Assembly (NCBI GenBank): GCA_949299455.1
Contig: CASGAN010000006.1
Span: 1 to 64,000 of the forward strand
DNA length: 64,000 nucleotides
Source: an uncultured Oscillospiraceae bacterium
GTDB taxonomy: Bacteria; Bacillota; Clostridia; Oscillospirales; Ruminococcaceae
Direction: 5' to 3'
A program made the position numbers and the translations under genes. Position 1 is the stretch's first letter. Every line of letters begins with the position of its first letter. The notes under the pieces were generated by a model that was given only the letters and a program-made list of their open reading frames with translations, had not been told where the DNA came from and did not search any database. Positions 54,491-62,472 of the stretch are shown here, one piece after another.

Positions 54491-56721
54491 GCCAACTCCT
54501 CCTCTGAAAGCTGCGACTGTGCAATCTCCAAGTAGGTCTTGCATGTGCGCAGCAATTCTTTGTGCGTACCTTTTCCGACAATTTTGCCTTCATCCAGCAC
54601 GATGATCTGCTCTGCATTCATAATCGTGCTCACCCGCTGTGCGACGATCAGCACTGCCGATTCTTTTGTGTATGCAGCCAATGCGCGGCGAAGTGCTGCA
54701 TCGGTTTTAAAGTCAAGTGCCGAAAAACTGTCATCAAACACATACACCGGCGCCTTTGATGCAAGTGCACGCGCAATCGAAAGACGCTGCTTCTGTCCGC
54801 CGGACACGTTTGTGCCGCCCTGTGCAATCGGTGTTGCCATCTGATCGGGGAATGCATCAATAAACTCCTTCGCCTGTGCAATCTGTGCAGCTTCTGTGAG
54901 TTCCTCGTCTGTTGCGCTCTCCCGTCCATAGCGGATGTTGGATGCAATATCACCGGAGAACAGCAATCCTTTCTGCGGGACAAAGCCGATCTGACGGCGC
55001 AGATCATGCTGGCGCAGTGTGCGGATGTCAATACCATCCAATAAAATTTCGCCTTCTGTTACATCGTAAAATCGCGGAATCAGCTGCACAAGCGTCGATT
55101 TGCCGGAACCGGTACTGCCGATGAATGCAGTTGTTTCGCCCGGTTTTGCCGTAAACGAAATATGTTCGAGTGCATTTTCCTCTGCATTCGGATAGCGGAA
55201 GCTGACGTCACGGAATGTGAGCTCACCATGTACTGCTGCCGGAAGCGAAACCGGAGATTCCGGATCGCGGATGACCGGTTTTGTTGCAAGAACTTCCGCA
55301 ATACGCTCTGCTGCAACTGATGCACGCGGCACCATAATAAACATGACTGCGATCATGAGGAAGGACATGATGATCTGCATTGCATACTGCATAAATGCCA
55401 TCATATCGCCCACCTGCATCGCAGATGCCTCAATCTGTTTGCCGCCGACCCAAACGATCAGCAATGTGACACCATTCATCAACAGCATCATGAACGGCAT
55501 CATAAATACCATCACGCGGTTGATAAACAGGTTATTCTGTGTTAAATCGCGGTTTGCCTTTTCAAAGCGTGCTTCCTCACGTTTCTGATTGCCGAATGCA
55601 CGTACAACCATCATACCGCTTAAGCTTTCGCGCGTGACCAGATTGAGCCGGTCAATGAGTGACTGGACAATTTTGAATTTCGGCATTGCAACCGAAAAAA
55701 TCACAAAAATCAAGCCAAGCAGCACAATCACTGCAACCGCAATAATCCACGAAAGCGAAACGCTTTTGTTGAGCGCCATAATGACACCGCCGATGCCCAT
55801 AATCGGCGCATAGCAAATCATACGCACGCCCATGATAATGAGCATCTGCACCTGTGTTGCATCGTTGGTTGTTCTGGTAATGAGCGAAGCCGTCGAGAAT
55901 TTGTCAAACTCACTTGCCGAAAAGCTCTCAACACGGGCAAACACATCGTGACGAAGTGCTCTCGTAATACCCGCTGCGGTGCGCGATGCAAAAAAGCCCA
56001 CCAGAATCGCACATGCCGCACTGACCAATGTAATAAGGAGCATCAAAAGACCTGTACGGAAAATGTATGCGTTTTGCATTGCGCCCGTATCAGCGCCTAA
56101 TTCCTCATAAAAGCCTTTTGTCATGACCGTGCCGATCTGCCCACTCAGCGAAGGGTCCATCTGCGCGCCTTTTTCCACAGCGTCTTTGATCACCTGCGGC
56201 GGCATTTTGGAAAGTGCCGGCAGCATCCCGTAAATCGCTTCAAAATCCATCTCGGACGAAGCGTTCGATTCGGAAAGATCAAGCTCGCTTCCCTGCTCTT
56301 TTGCTGCGGTTTGAAAAAACTGCAGAATCGCACCTGCCGCATGACTGTATACCTCTGCCGCATCTTCATGCAGCTGTTTGTCTTCCGTCAAAACAAAGAC
56401 GGTTTGATCGTTCGCCTTTTTGAATGTTTTTTCGATTGAATCAGGTAAATCTGCACCCGGTTGTTTTTCTTCATATGCTTTCTCAAGAACAGATTGATCT
56501 TGCTCCGAGACAAATGATGACAAAAGCATCATTCCGTTTTCGCTGATCACACGAGGCACTTCGTCCTCGATGCCGCTTTGCTGCAATCCGACATTCACGA
56601 TATCAGACATCAGATTCGGCAAGCTTAACTCGCACATCGCCTGGCCGAACAGCAGCGCAAGACATACAAACAGCACCAAAAGATACGGCTTTGCATAACG
56701 CGCCAGCTTTCTCATACGCAT
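54487..56721 (-). CDS. ABC exporter half-transporter, degenerate-site subunit with large outer loop
   Basis: A 744-residue half-transporter. Between helix 1 (about 12-35) and helix 2 (about 222) lies an insert of roughly 180 hydrophilic residues that should face outside. The ATPase domain has Walker A IGSTGSGKST and a normal signature NVSGGQKQ, but the residue after Walker B is Asp (VFDDSFSALD) and the switch His is Gln (IVAQRVSTI), so its own site is degenerate. It pairs with the next gene, as in BmrC/BmrD-type multidrug exporters, one of which also carries an extra outer domain. Confidence 0.93.
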   Translation of the reverse strand: MRMRKLARYAKPYLLVLFVCLALLFGQAMCELSLPNLMSDIVNVGLQQSGIEDEVPRVISENGMMLLSSFVSEQDQSVLEKAYEEKQPGADLPDSIEKTFKKANDQTVFVLTEDKQLHEDAAEVYSHAAGAILQFFQTAAKEQGSELDLSESNASSEMDFEAIYGMLPALSKMPPQVIKDAVEKGAQMDPSLSGQIGTVMTKGFYEELGADTGAMQNAYIFRTGLLMLLITLVSAACAILVGFFASRTAAGITRALRHDVFARVESFSASEFDKFSTASLITRTTNDATQVQMLIIMGVRMICYAPIMGIGGVIMALNKSVSLSWIIAVAVIVLLGLIFVIFSVAMPKFKIVQSLIDRLNLVTRESLSGMMVVRAFGNQKREEARFEKANRDLTQNNLFINRVMVFMMPFMMLLMNGVTLLIVWVGGKQIEASAMQVGDMMAFMQYAMQIIMSFLMIAVMFIMVPRASVAAERIAEVLATKPVIRDPESPVSLPAAVHGELTFRDVSFRYPNAEENALEHISFTAKPGETTAFIGSTGSGKSTLVQLIPRFYDVTEGEILLDGIDIRTLRQHDLRRQIGFVPQKGLLFSGDIASNIRYGRESATDEELTEAAQIAQAKEFIDAFPDQMATPIAQGGTNVSGGQKQRLSIARALASKAPVYVFDDSFSALDFKTDAALRRALAAYTKESAVLIVAQRVSTIMNAEQIIVLDEGKIVGKGTHKELLRTCKTYLEIAQSQLSEEELA

Positions 56722-56793
56722 TCCTTCCCCCTGCTCACATACAGGATTTCATTATTTCCGGTTTTTGGCCGAATAGAGCTATTATAGCGCGAT

Positions 56794-56822
56794 ATTATAA
56801 CGAATTCATGAACAAACCGCAA
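56794..56822 (-). promoter_or_regulatory. Promoter of the ABC exporter pair
   Basis: The minus strand has a weak TTGCGG (56822-56817), 17 bases and a perfect TATAAT (56799-56794). A second TATAAT lies 13 bases further on. Confidence 0.5.
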
Positions 56823-56851
56823 CGAAAATAAAGCGCGCCGCAGGTGGTTTG

Positions 56852-57256
56852 TCATTCAATTCCTTCATAATAGCACACGATTTTTTCCATAATATCGGGC
56901 GGCAAATCGAAATATTCTGCAAGCTGCCAAATTTCCACATTACCCTGCATCACTGCGTGATGAAGCGCATCCTCTGACACCAGATGCTCATACGCCCACA
57001 CATTTGCACGCCGTTCATGCCGGCTTTTTAAATCAAACGGACTGTATCGGTTATAAAACGCGCCGCGCACACAGTGACCAAGCTCATGGGCAAGGCAAAC
57101 CCGCTCCTGCTGCACAGACTCCATATGCGTATCGAGTGCAATAAAGCAGTCGCCTTCTTCGTCCATCAGCGAAATCGCCTTTGTATTCGGCAGCGGGATC
57201 TGATCCACTGTGATCTGCTCGTCCTGCGCCAGTTTATACAGTGCTTTTAAATCCAT
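56852..57256 (-). CDS. ImmA/IrrE family metallopeptidase
   Basis: A 134-residue zinc protease: HELGH at 57-61 within VCLAHELGHCVRGAFYN, and a downstream ERRANVWAYEHL segment supplying the third ligand. In ICE and phage systems such ImmA proteases cut the partner XRE repressor to start induction. It overlaps the repressor gene by 23 bases, fitting a repressor/antirepressor pair. Confidence 0.92.
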   Translation of the reverse strand: MDLKALYKLAQDEQITVDQIPLPNTKAISLMDEEGDCFIALDTHMESVQQERVCLAHELGHCVRGAFYNRYSPFDLKSRHERRANVWAYEHLVSEDALHHAVMQGNVEIWQLAEYFDLPPDIMEKIVCYYEGIE

Positions 57257-57590
57257 TCTGTTTGCGTTCCTTTACAAATTGGGCATACGCCTTTACTTCT
57301 TCAAACATCTCGTCTGTAATATTTTCCGACTCACCGAACAGCGCAAATTTAATTTCATCATCGCTTGCCGTATGGCTTTGCTTATCGCTGCTTTCCCCCA
57401 GCAAATACGCAACCGACACATGAAAATATCCGGCGATCTTGCTCGTTGTCGTTGCGGAAAGTGTCTGCGTCCGTCCCTGCTTTAATTCTGTTAGCGTGCT
57501 CCGTCCAATGTCCAAATCCCGGCACATTGCCGTCACGTTTGTGTGGTGTGCACGACACAGTGATTCAATAATTTCATACATTCCCGCCAT
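57234..57590 (-). CDS. XRE family repressor (ImmR/phage cI type)
   Basis: A 118-residue protein with an N-terminal helix-turn-helix (about 8-60: NVTAMCRDLDIGRSTLTELKQG, then SKIAGYFHVSVAYLLG) and a C-terminal tail that probably mediates dimers and ImmA cleavage. It is divergent from the sigma-like/terminase genes, and palindromes in the shared region fit its binding sites. AGAGGTG lies about nine bases before the ATG. Confidence 0.92.
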   Translation of the reverse strand: MAGMYEIIESLCRAHHTNVTAMCRDLDIGRSTLTELKQGRTQTLSATTTSKIAGYFHVSVAYLLGESSDKQSHTASDDEIKFALFGESENITDEMFEEVKAYAQFVKERKQNGFKSTV

Positions 57591-57640
57591 TTTTCATAAC
57601 ACCTCTCGCTTTTGGATAAAAACGCCTTGACAAATACTGC

Positions 57641-57673
57641 ATTCTGTAATACCATAATATAAAAATACAGAAT
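57641..57673. promoter_or_regulatory. Candidate repressor half-sites ATTCTGTA and TACAGAAT
   Basis: ATTCTGTA (57641-57648) and its complement TACAGAAT (57666-57673), 17 bases apart, in front of the repressor gene. The same half-sites form the full palindrome at 57835-57856. Confidence 0.6.
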
Positions 57674-57789
57674 TCAGCTATATTCGCGTTTCTTGCTATA
57701 ATAGTACCCTGTTTTTTCCCTCCTGTCAACATTTTTCGACAAATCCAGTAATAAAGGCGACGAAAATGACGAATCCAATTGTTTATTAC

Positions 57790-57795
57790 TATAAT
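57790..57795 (+). promoter_or_regulatory. -10 box of the sigma-like/terminase unit
   Basis: Perfect TATAAT on the plus strand, with an ATGACG-like -35 about 18 bases upstream. The -35 match is weak, as in promoters that need an activator. Confidence 0.45.
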
Positions 57796-57834
57796 AGCAG
57801 GAGGAAACACGAACTTTCTCATCAAAAATAATAC

Positions 57835-57856
57835 AATATTCTGTATACAGAATATT
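57835..57856. promoter_or_regulatory. Perfect 22-base palindromic operator
   Basis: Eleven-base arms AATATTCTGTA and TACAGAATATT meet with no spacer, 18 bases before the sigma-like gene. They share the ATTCTGTA half-site found in front of the repressor, so one regulator probably binds both. Confidence 0.75.
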
Positions 57857-57874
57857 ACTGAAAGGACGCTTGCT

Positions 57875-58309
57875 ATGACAAAAGAATCATTAAGCCAGCT
57901 TCTCTGGCTCAAAAAAGAAATTGCGCTCGAGCAGCGCCGTATGCATGAGCTGGACGCACTGATTGCAGGAAGCGCATCCGGTGCTGCGGGATTCCCATCG
58001 CTCGACGAAGAAGAACGCGCCTATTTCGCAGACGAACTGCAAACATGCCGGAATCAGGTACGTGCAAAACTGTTAACTGCCATGCACGAATATCAGCGTC
58101 TGAATGAATACATCGCATCGATTGATGACAGCTTGATGCGGCAGATTTTATCGCTGCGCTATATCAACGGCTTTTCCTGGCAGCAAATTGCATTTTGCAT
58201 CGGAGAACACGATGAACAATATCCGCGCCGAAAACATCAGTCATTCCTTGCACACTCCAATCAATCAGCGGCAGGTGTCCCCGTCCATGCGCATTACACC
58301 AGAAGCTGA
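57875..58309 (+). CDS. Phage sigma-like/DUF1492-type regulator
   Basis: A 144-residue protein with a helical N-terminus (about 1-90) and a C-terminal sigma-region-4-like motif LMRQILSLRYINGFSWQQIAF, common in phage late-gene regulators of the DUF1492/ArpU type. AAGGA lies eight bases before the ATG at 57875; the longer frame to 57779 would cross the palindrome. The end overlaps the next ORF. It probably activates the packaging genes, by analogy. Confidence 0.7.
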   Translation: MTKESLSQLLWLKKEIALEQRRMHELDALIAGSASGAAGFPSLDEEERAYFADELQTCRNQVRAKLLTAMHEYQRLNEYIASIDDSLMRQILSLRYINGFSWQQIAFCIGEHDEQYPRRKHQSFLAHSNQSAAGVPVHAHYTRS

Positions 58310-58475
58310 CCGTCGTTTGATCGACACACTGTTTGCACGGTACAGACAAATAAAAGAACAACAGAAACAAACTTCTCTTTCCGCTGCACATTGGTATACG
58401 CAAATGCTGCATGATGAAGAAATGTATCTGCGCCGACAGTTGTACGAACGCGGCTATGATCCCGATGAATGTTAA
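58287..58475 (+). CDS. Small phage-type protein of unknown function
   Basis: A 62-residue charged helical protein (MRITPEADRRLIDTLFARYR, Gln/Lys-rich middle, end QLYERGYDPDEC). AGGTG lies nine bases before this ATG. An earlier ATG at 58212 with GGAGA upstream would give 87 residues but overlap the previous gene by 98 bases. I do not recognise a family; its place just before TerS is usual for small phage ORFs. Confidence 0.5.
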   Translation: MRITPEADRRLIDTLFARYRQIKEQQKQTSLSAAHWYTQMLHDEEMYLRRQLYERGYDPDEC

Positions 58476-58492
58476 AAAAGGAGGCGATTTTT

Positions 58493-59053
58493 ATGATTCG
58501 TGCATCTTGTGTGGGATGCATTTACCACAGGCAGCTCGGCGATGCCGAAACATGGGGATGCCACTACTTGCTCGATACCGGCGAGCTGCGCGGATGTCCT
58601 GCGCACGCCTGCACCAAAAAGCAGTACCCTGACACGCAAAAGGTACGCACCCAGACAATGCTGCGCGCTGTACGGTATTTTTCGGAATGCCGCGGACGCG
58701 CCGTTTTGGATGAAAAAGGGACGGCCATGCGCGCCAAAGACGGCACACCACTGCGCGAAGGCGTTCATCCGCCGACGGTCGCAGGACTTGCGCTGGCGCT
58801 CGGCTTTTGCTCAAGGCAGGATTTAAAAGATGCCGCACAGACGAAAGAGCTCGGCGACATCATCCGCTGGTCACTCGGAAAATGCGAAGAATACCTGGAA
58901 GAAAAGCTGTGCGAAAGCGCCGCCGGCGTCAAACTCTCGCTCATGAACAATTTCCCCGGTTGGAGCGAGTCATCCCCGGATGAAGCACACACCGAAATCC
59001 ACGTCACACTCGAGGGGGAATCACATGGCCAAACATCACAGCAAAACGTTTGA
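58493..59053 (+). CDS. terS: Terminase small subunit with N-terminal Cys module
   Basis: A 186-residue protein. The N-terminus (about 1-45) is cysteine-rich (CVGCIYH, WGCHYLL, RGCPAHAC), a zinc-finger-like module often a separate ORF in phages. A middle-to-C-terminal part matches DNA-packaging gp3/TerS: HPPTVAGLALALGFCSRQDL, then KCEEYLEEKL and KLSLMNNFPGW. TerS selects the viral DNA for packaging. GGAGG lies eight bases before the ATG at 58493. It overlaps TerL by 29 bases. Confidence 0.8.
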   Translation: MIRASCVGCIYHRQLGDAETWGCHYLLDTGELRGCPAHACTKKQYPDTQKVRTQTMLRAVRYFSECRGRAVLDEKGTAMRAKDGTPLREGVHPPTVAGLALALGFCSRQDLKDAAQTKELGDIIRWSLGKCEEYLEEKLCESAAGVKLSLMNNFPGWSESSPDEAHTEIHVTLEGESHGQTSQQNV

Positions 59054-60422
59054 CATCCACATCAAAAAAGAAGCGTTCAACGACGTATATCTGCCATTGC
59101 TCCACTGCCAGAAGCGTTATATTGTACTGTGCGGCGGTGCCGGCTCGGGCAAGTCGGTCTTTACTGTTCAGCGGTATTTATATCGGCTGCTGACAGAACC
59201 GGGCAGAAACCTGCTCGTCGTACGCGCCGTACAAGCTACGCACCGAAACTCTACATTCGCACTGTTTCGCCAGATGATCGGCAAATGGAATCTCACACCG
59301 CTGTTTGAGATCGCTGAGGGACTTGAGCGCATCCGCTGCAAAAACGGCAACGAGATCATTTTCAAAGGACTCGACAACAGCGAAAAGCTCAAATCCGTCA
59401 CCTTTTCAAGCGGTGAACTGACGGATATCTGGGTGGAGGAAGCAAGTGAAATCGAAGAACATGACTTCAATCAGCTTGCCATTCGTTTGCGCGGCGGTAC
59501 CGTTTCCAAGCAGATTGTTCTGTCATTTAACCCTGTAAGCGTGCACCACTGGCTCAAGCGCCGGTTTTTCGATCATCCGCCAAAGGACGCCGTCACGCTG
59601 CGCACCACTTACAAGGATAACCGCTTTTTATCACCGGAAGACGGCGCGGTGCTCGAATCGTTCCGCGAAACAGACCCATATTACTATCAGGTCTACTGCC
59701 TCGGTGAGTGGGGTGTTCTGGGCAAAAGTGTATTCGACGCACAGGCCGTCAACCGCCGCTTGAACGAAATTCGTTCGCTGTCGGTGCGGTGCGGCTCGTT
59801 TGTATGCTGTGAGCAGGACGGCACACTCCATGAGATTCAGTTCATCGACGAGCCGGACGGCGCCATCCGTATCTACTCTCCGCCCGAGCCGGGTGTGCAG
59901 TATGTGATCGGCGGTGACACCGCCGGCGACGGATCGGATGCATTCGTCGGTCAGGTGATCGAAAGCCGCACCGGCAGACAGGTGGCAACGCTGCACCGCT
60001 CGTTCGACGAAGATGTGTATGCCAAGCAGATGTTCTGTCTTGGCACCTACTATAACAACGCACTGATTGCATGTGAGGTCAATTTCTCAACGTATCCGGT
60101 GCGCGAATTACAGCGTCTGCACTATCCAAGACAGTACTACCGCGAAATTTACGACTCGATCACCCGCGACATGGAATACCGTTATGGATTTTTAACAAAC
60201 CGGATTACCCGTCCGGTCATTTTGGCAGAGCTGATTCGCATTGTCCGCGAACAGCCTGAGCTGTTTTGTGACGAACGCACACTCAATGAAATGCTCACAT
60301 TCGTCCGCAGTAAAGACGGACGCGCAGAGGCGGCAAGCGGTGCACACGACGACTGTGTGATGGCACTTGCGATCGCGTTTGCGGCACGTCATCAGGCGGC
60401 GGGCGCAATCGACGAAGAATAA
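59025..60422 (+). CDS. terL: Terminase large subunit, PBSX family
   Basis: A 465-residue packaging motor and nuclease. Walker A GGAGSGKS (37-44), Walker B DIWVEEASE (about 135-143), coupling motif VLSFNPVS, and the RNase H-like nuclease with VIGGDTAGDGSDAF (about 294-306) and a late SGAHDDCVMALAIAF are all present. Nothing is missing, so it could be active. It starts at 59025 inside terS. No portal gene follows; a terminator and a chromosomal gene do. Confidence 0.93.
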   Translation: MAKHHSKTFDIHIKKEAFNDVYLPLLHCQKRYIVLCGGAGSGKSVFTVQRYLYRLLTEPGRNLLVVRAVQATHRNSTFALFRQMIGKWNLTPLFEIAEGLERIRCKNGNEIIFKGLDNSEKLKSVTFSSGELTDIWVEEASEIEEHDFNQLAIRLRGGTVSKQIVLSFNPVSVHHWLKRRFFDHPPKDAVTLRTTYKDNRFLSPEDGAVLESFRETDPYYYQVYCLGEWGVLGKSVFDAQAVNRRLNEIRSLSVRCGSFVCCEQDGTLHEIQFIDEPDGAIRIYSPPEPGVQYVIGGDTAGDGSDAFVGQVIESRTGRQVATLHRSFDEDVYAKQMFCLGTYYNNALIACEVNFSTYPVRELQRLHYPRQYYREIYDSITRDMEYRYGFLTNRITRPVILAELIRIVREQPELFCDERTLNEMLTFVRSKDGRAEAASGAHDDCVMALAIAFAARHQAAGAIDEE

Positions 60423-60430
60423 CGGCATAT

Positions 60431-60463
60431 AAAAAACGCACCTTTTAAAAAGGTGCGTTTTTA
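60431..60463. terminator. Shared terminator of terL and the methionine gamma-lyase family gene
   Basis: Perfect stem AAAAACGCACCTTTT with its complement, two-base loop, A-rich and T-rich sides; between convergent genes. Confidence 0.9.
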
Positions 60464-60468
60464 TTGTA

Positions 60469-61737
60469 TTATTTCGGGTCCAGAACGCCACGGGACGCCA
60501 TTTCCTGCGCCGCCAGCAGAATACCGAGCTTGCCGGTATTATACGTAAGGCCGCCCTGCAGCCAAACGGCATACGGTTCACGCAGCGGTGCATCGGCAGA
60601 AAGCTCGATCGAAGCGCCGAGCGTAAATGCGCCTGCCGCCATGATGACCTCGCTTTCATAGCCGGGCATGTCCCACGGTTCGGGTGCGACAAAGCTGTCC
60701 ACCGGCGAACCTTTCTGAATGCCTTGACAGAACGCCACAAGCCGCTCCCGGTCGCCGAGCGCAATCGCCGCAATGATATCGGTTCTGTGCGCGTCGTATG
60801 CAGGATAGACTTCATATCCAAGCTTTGAAAACAGCGACAGTGCAAAAATCGATGTTTTGACTGCCGAACATACAACCGACGGTGCAAAATAAAGTCCTAA
60901 GAACATTCCGCGGCTTTCTCCGAGCGTACAGCCAACCTCTTTGCCCATGCCGACACAGGTCAGGCGATAAGAACAAAGCTCCACCAAATCGTGACGGCCT
61001 GCAATATAGCCGCCGGTTTTTGCAATACCGCCGCCCGGATTTTTAATAAGCGAACCGATAATCAAATCGGCGCCCACAGCGGTCGGCTCTGTTTTTTCCA
61101 CAAACTCACCATAGCAGTTATCCACCACGGCGATCACATCAGGATTTGCTTCTTTTGCCGCACGGATCATCTTTCCGATTGTTTCGACCGAGAACGATTC
61201 CCGCAGGGAATAGCCGCGTGAACGCTGGATATACACGATTTTCGCACCGATTGCCTGCTGTTTGATCGCTTCATAATCGGGTGTGCCGTCAGAAAGCAGA
61301 TCGACCTGACGATAGGTCACGCCGAAATCACGCAGAGAGCCGTTGCCCTCACCGCGGATACCGATGACTTCCTCCATCGTATCGTATGGTGCGCCGGTTA
61401 ACGAAACCATCACATCGCCCGTACGCAAAACGCCGAACAGCGCAACGGTCAGCGCATGGGTGCCGGACACAAAATTGTGCCGCACAAGCGCATCCTCCGC
61501 GCCAAACACCTTCGCATATACCTCGTCGAGCACCTCACGGCCGCGGTCACCGTAGCCATAGCCGGTGCTTCCGACAAAATGCGATTCACTCACTCTGCAC
61601 TCTGAAAATGCATGCAGAACCTTTGCTTCATTATATGCACAAACCTCGTCCATCGCCGCAAACGCTTCTGCCGCCTGTGATTCCGCTTCCGCGGCCAGAC
61701 GGGTGAGCCGTTCGTCAAACGAATAAAATGGATTCAT
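60469..61737 (-). CDS. Methionine gamma-lyase family PLP enzyme (aluminium-resistance type)
   Basis: A 422-residue fold-type I PLP enzyme of the PF06838 family. It has FVGSTGYGYGDRGREVLDEVYA, HNFVSGTHALTVALF, VVDNCYGEFVE and the PLP Lys in GSLIKNPGGGIAKTGGYI. Members are annotated as methionine gamma-lyase-like or aluminium resistance proteins; the true substrate is not fixed. Its start lies directly at the stop of the next upstream gene, in a unit with two M42 peptidases. Confidence 0.92.
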   Translation of the reverse strand: MNPFYSFDERLTRLAAEAESQAAEAFAAMDEVCAYNEAKVLHAFSECRVSESHFVGSTGYGYGDRGREVLDEVYAKVFGAEDALVRHNFVSGTHALTVALFGVLRTGDVMVSLTGAPYDTMEEVIGIRGEGNGSLRDFGVTYRQVDLLSDGTPDYEAIKQQAIGAKIVYIQRSRGYSLRESFSVETIGKMIRAAKEANPDVIAVVDNCYGEFVEKTEPTAVGADLIIGSLIKNPGGGIAKTGGYIAGRHDLVELCSYRLTCVGMGKEVGCTLGESRGMFLGLYFAPSVVCSAVKTSIFALSLFSKLGYEVYPAYDAHRTDIIAAIALGDRERLVAFCQGIQKGSPVDSFVAPEPWDMPGYESEVIMAAGAFTLGASIELSADAPLREPYAVWLQGGLTYNTGKLGILLAAQEMASRGVLDPK

Positions 61738-62472
61738 TCAATTCTCTCCCTCTGAAAACCGGCAGTACGCCCATTCGCCTGCCGGTTTTGCCTGATATTT
61801 TTGATAAAACCGGTCGCTTTGCTCGTCACGGCTGAAAAACACCGCTGAAGTCGCCGGTTTGTTATCGTTTAAAATCGCTTGAATCAGCCGAATCGCCAAT
61901 CCGTTTCGCCGTTTTTTGGGCAGCACGCAGAGCTGGTCGATGAGCACTTGTCCCATCTCGTTTGCGACACAGAGCGCCGCCGCTCCCTCCGCTTCGTACA
62001 CCTGATAGCATCCGTGACGAATCCGGTGCGATAAATCGGCATAGCGCCGCATTCGTTCGTCCGCTGATTCCTGCGCAAAAAACACCGCCTCCATAACCGC
62101 AAACGCTTCCCGCAGAGAATGCTTCACCGCAAGCGGCACAAACATTGCAAGCTCCTGCGCACAGAGCCGGTACACCTGTCCGCGCTTCTGCGCTTCTCCC
62201 ATTTCCGCAAGCAAACGGTTTGCATACACTTCATGCGCCATCATTCGCACGGCCAGCATAGCATCTTCGCATTCCTCTGCCGGCGCATCCGGCGCGGCAT
62301 ACAAAAACGCACATCCGCCGTCAATACACAGCACAATCGACCGGCTGTCGCTCGCAAAAAAGCGGACGTCCTCCGTCTGCTCACGTAAGTAAAGTCGGGC
62401 AAGCCCAAGAATCCGCAGAAACACCGCGTCATCCGTCTGTCCGAGCGCTTCGATCGTTACAATACGGTTCAC
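61738..62472 (-). CDS. GNAT acetyltransferase-like protein
   Basis: A 244-residue protein. The N-terminal half (about 1-130) is unassigned. The C-terminal half has a GNAT fold with YEAEGAAALCVANEMGQVLIDQLCVLPKKRRNGLAIRLIQAIL, where the RRxGLA stretch is the acetyl-CoA site. The start is GTG at 62472, overlapping the M42 gene stop by four bases. The substrate is unknown. Confidence 0.8.
   Translation of the reverse strand: MNRIVTIEALGQTDDAVFLRILGLARLYLREQTEDVRFFASDSRSIVLCIDGGCAFLYAAPDAPAEECEDAMLAVRMMAHEVYANRLLAEMGEAQKRGQVYRLCAQELAMFVPLAVKHSLREAFAVMEAVFFAQESADERMRRYADLSHRIRHGCYQVYEAEGAAALCVANEMGQVLIDQLCVLPKKRRNGLAIRLIQAILNDNKPATSAVFFSRDEQSDRFYQKYQAKPAGEWAYCRFSEGEN

Larger units (their letters stand above)
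56852..60466. mobile_element. Terminase-only prophage remnant or phage-derived island
   Basis: XRE repressor and ImmA protease face a sigma-like protein, a small ORF, TerS and TerL, in the order of a temperate phage control-plus-packaging segment. No integrase, portal, capsid, tail, lysis or replication gene is present, and both sides return to ordinary chromosomal genes. The boundaries are set by the flanking genes, as no attachment repeats were found. Confidence 0.75.

Noticed and set aside
57779-57874. An upstream extension of the sigma-like protein
   Set aside because: It would translate the palindromic operator; AAGGA before the ATG at 57875 gives a better start.
56852-60466. A complete prophage
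   Set aside because: No integrase, replication, portal, capsid, tail or lysis gene is present and chromosomal genes follow at once on both sides.
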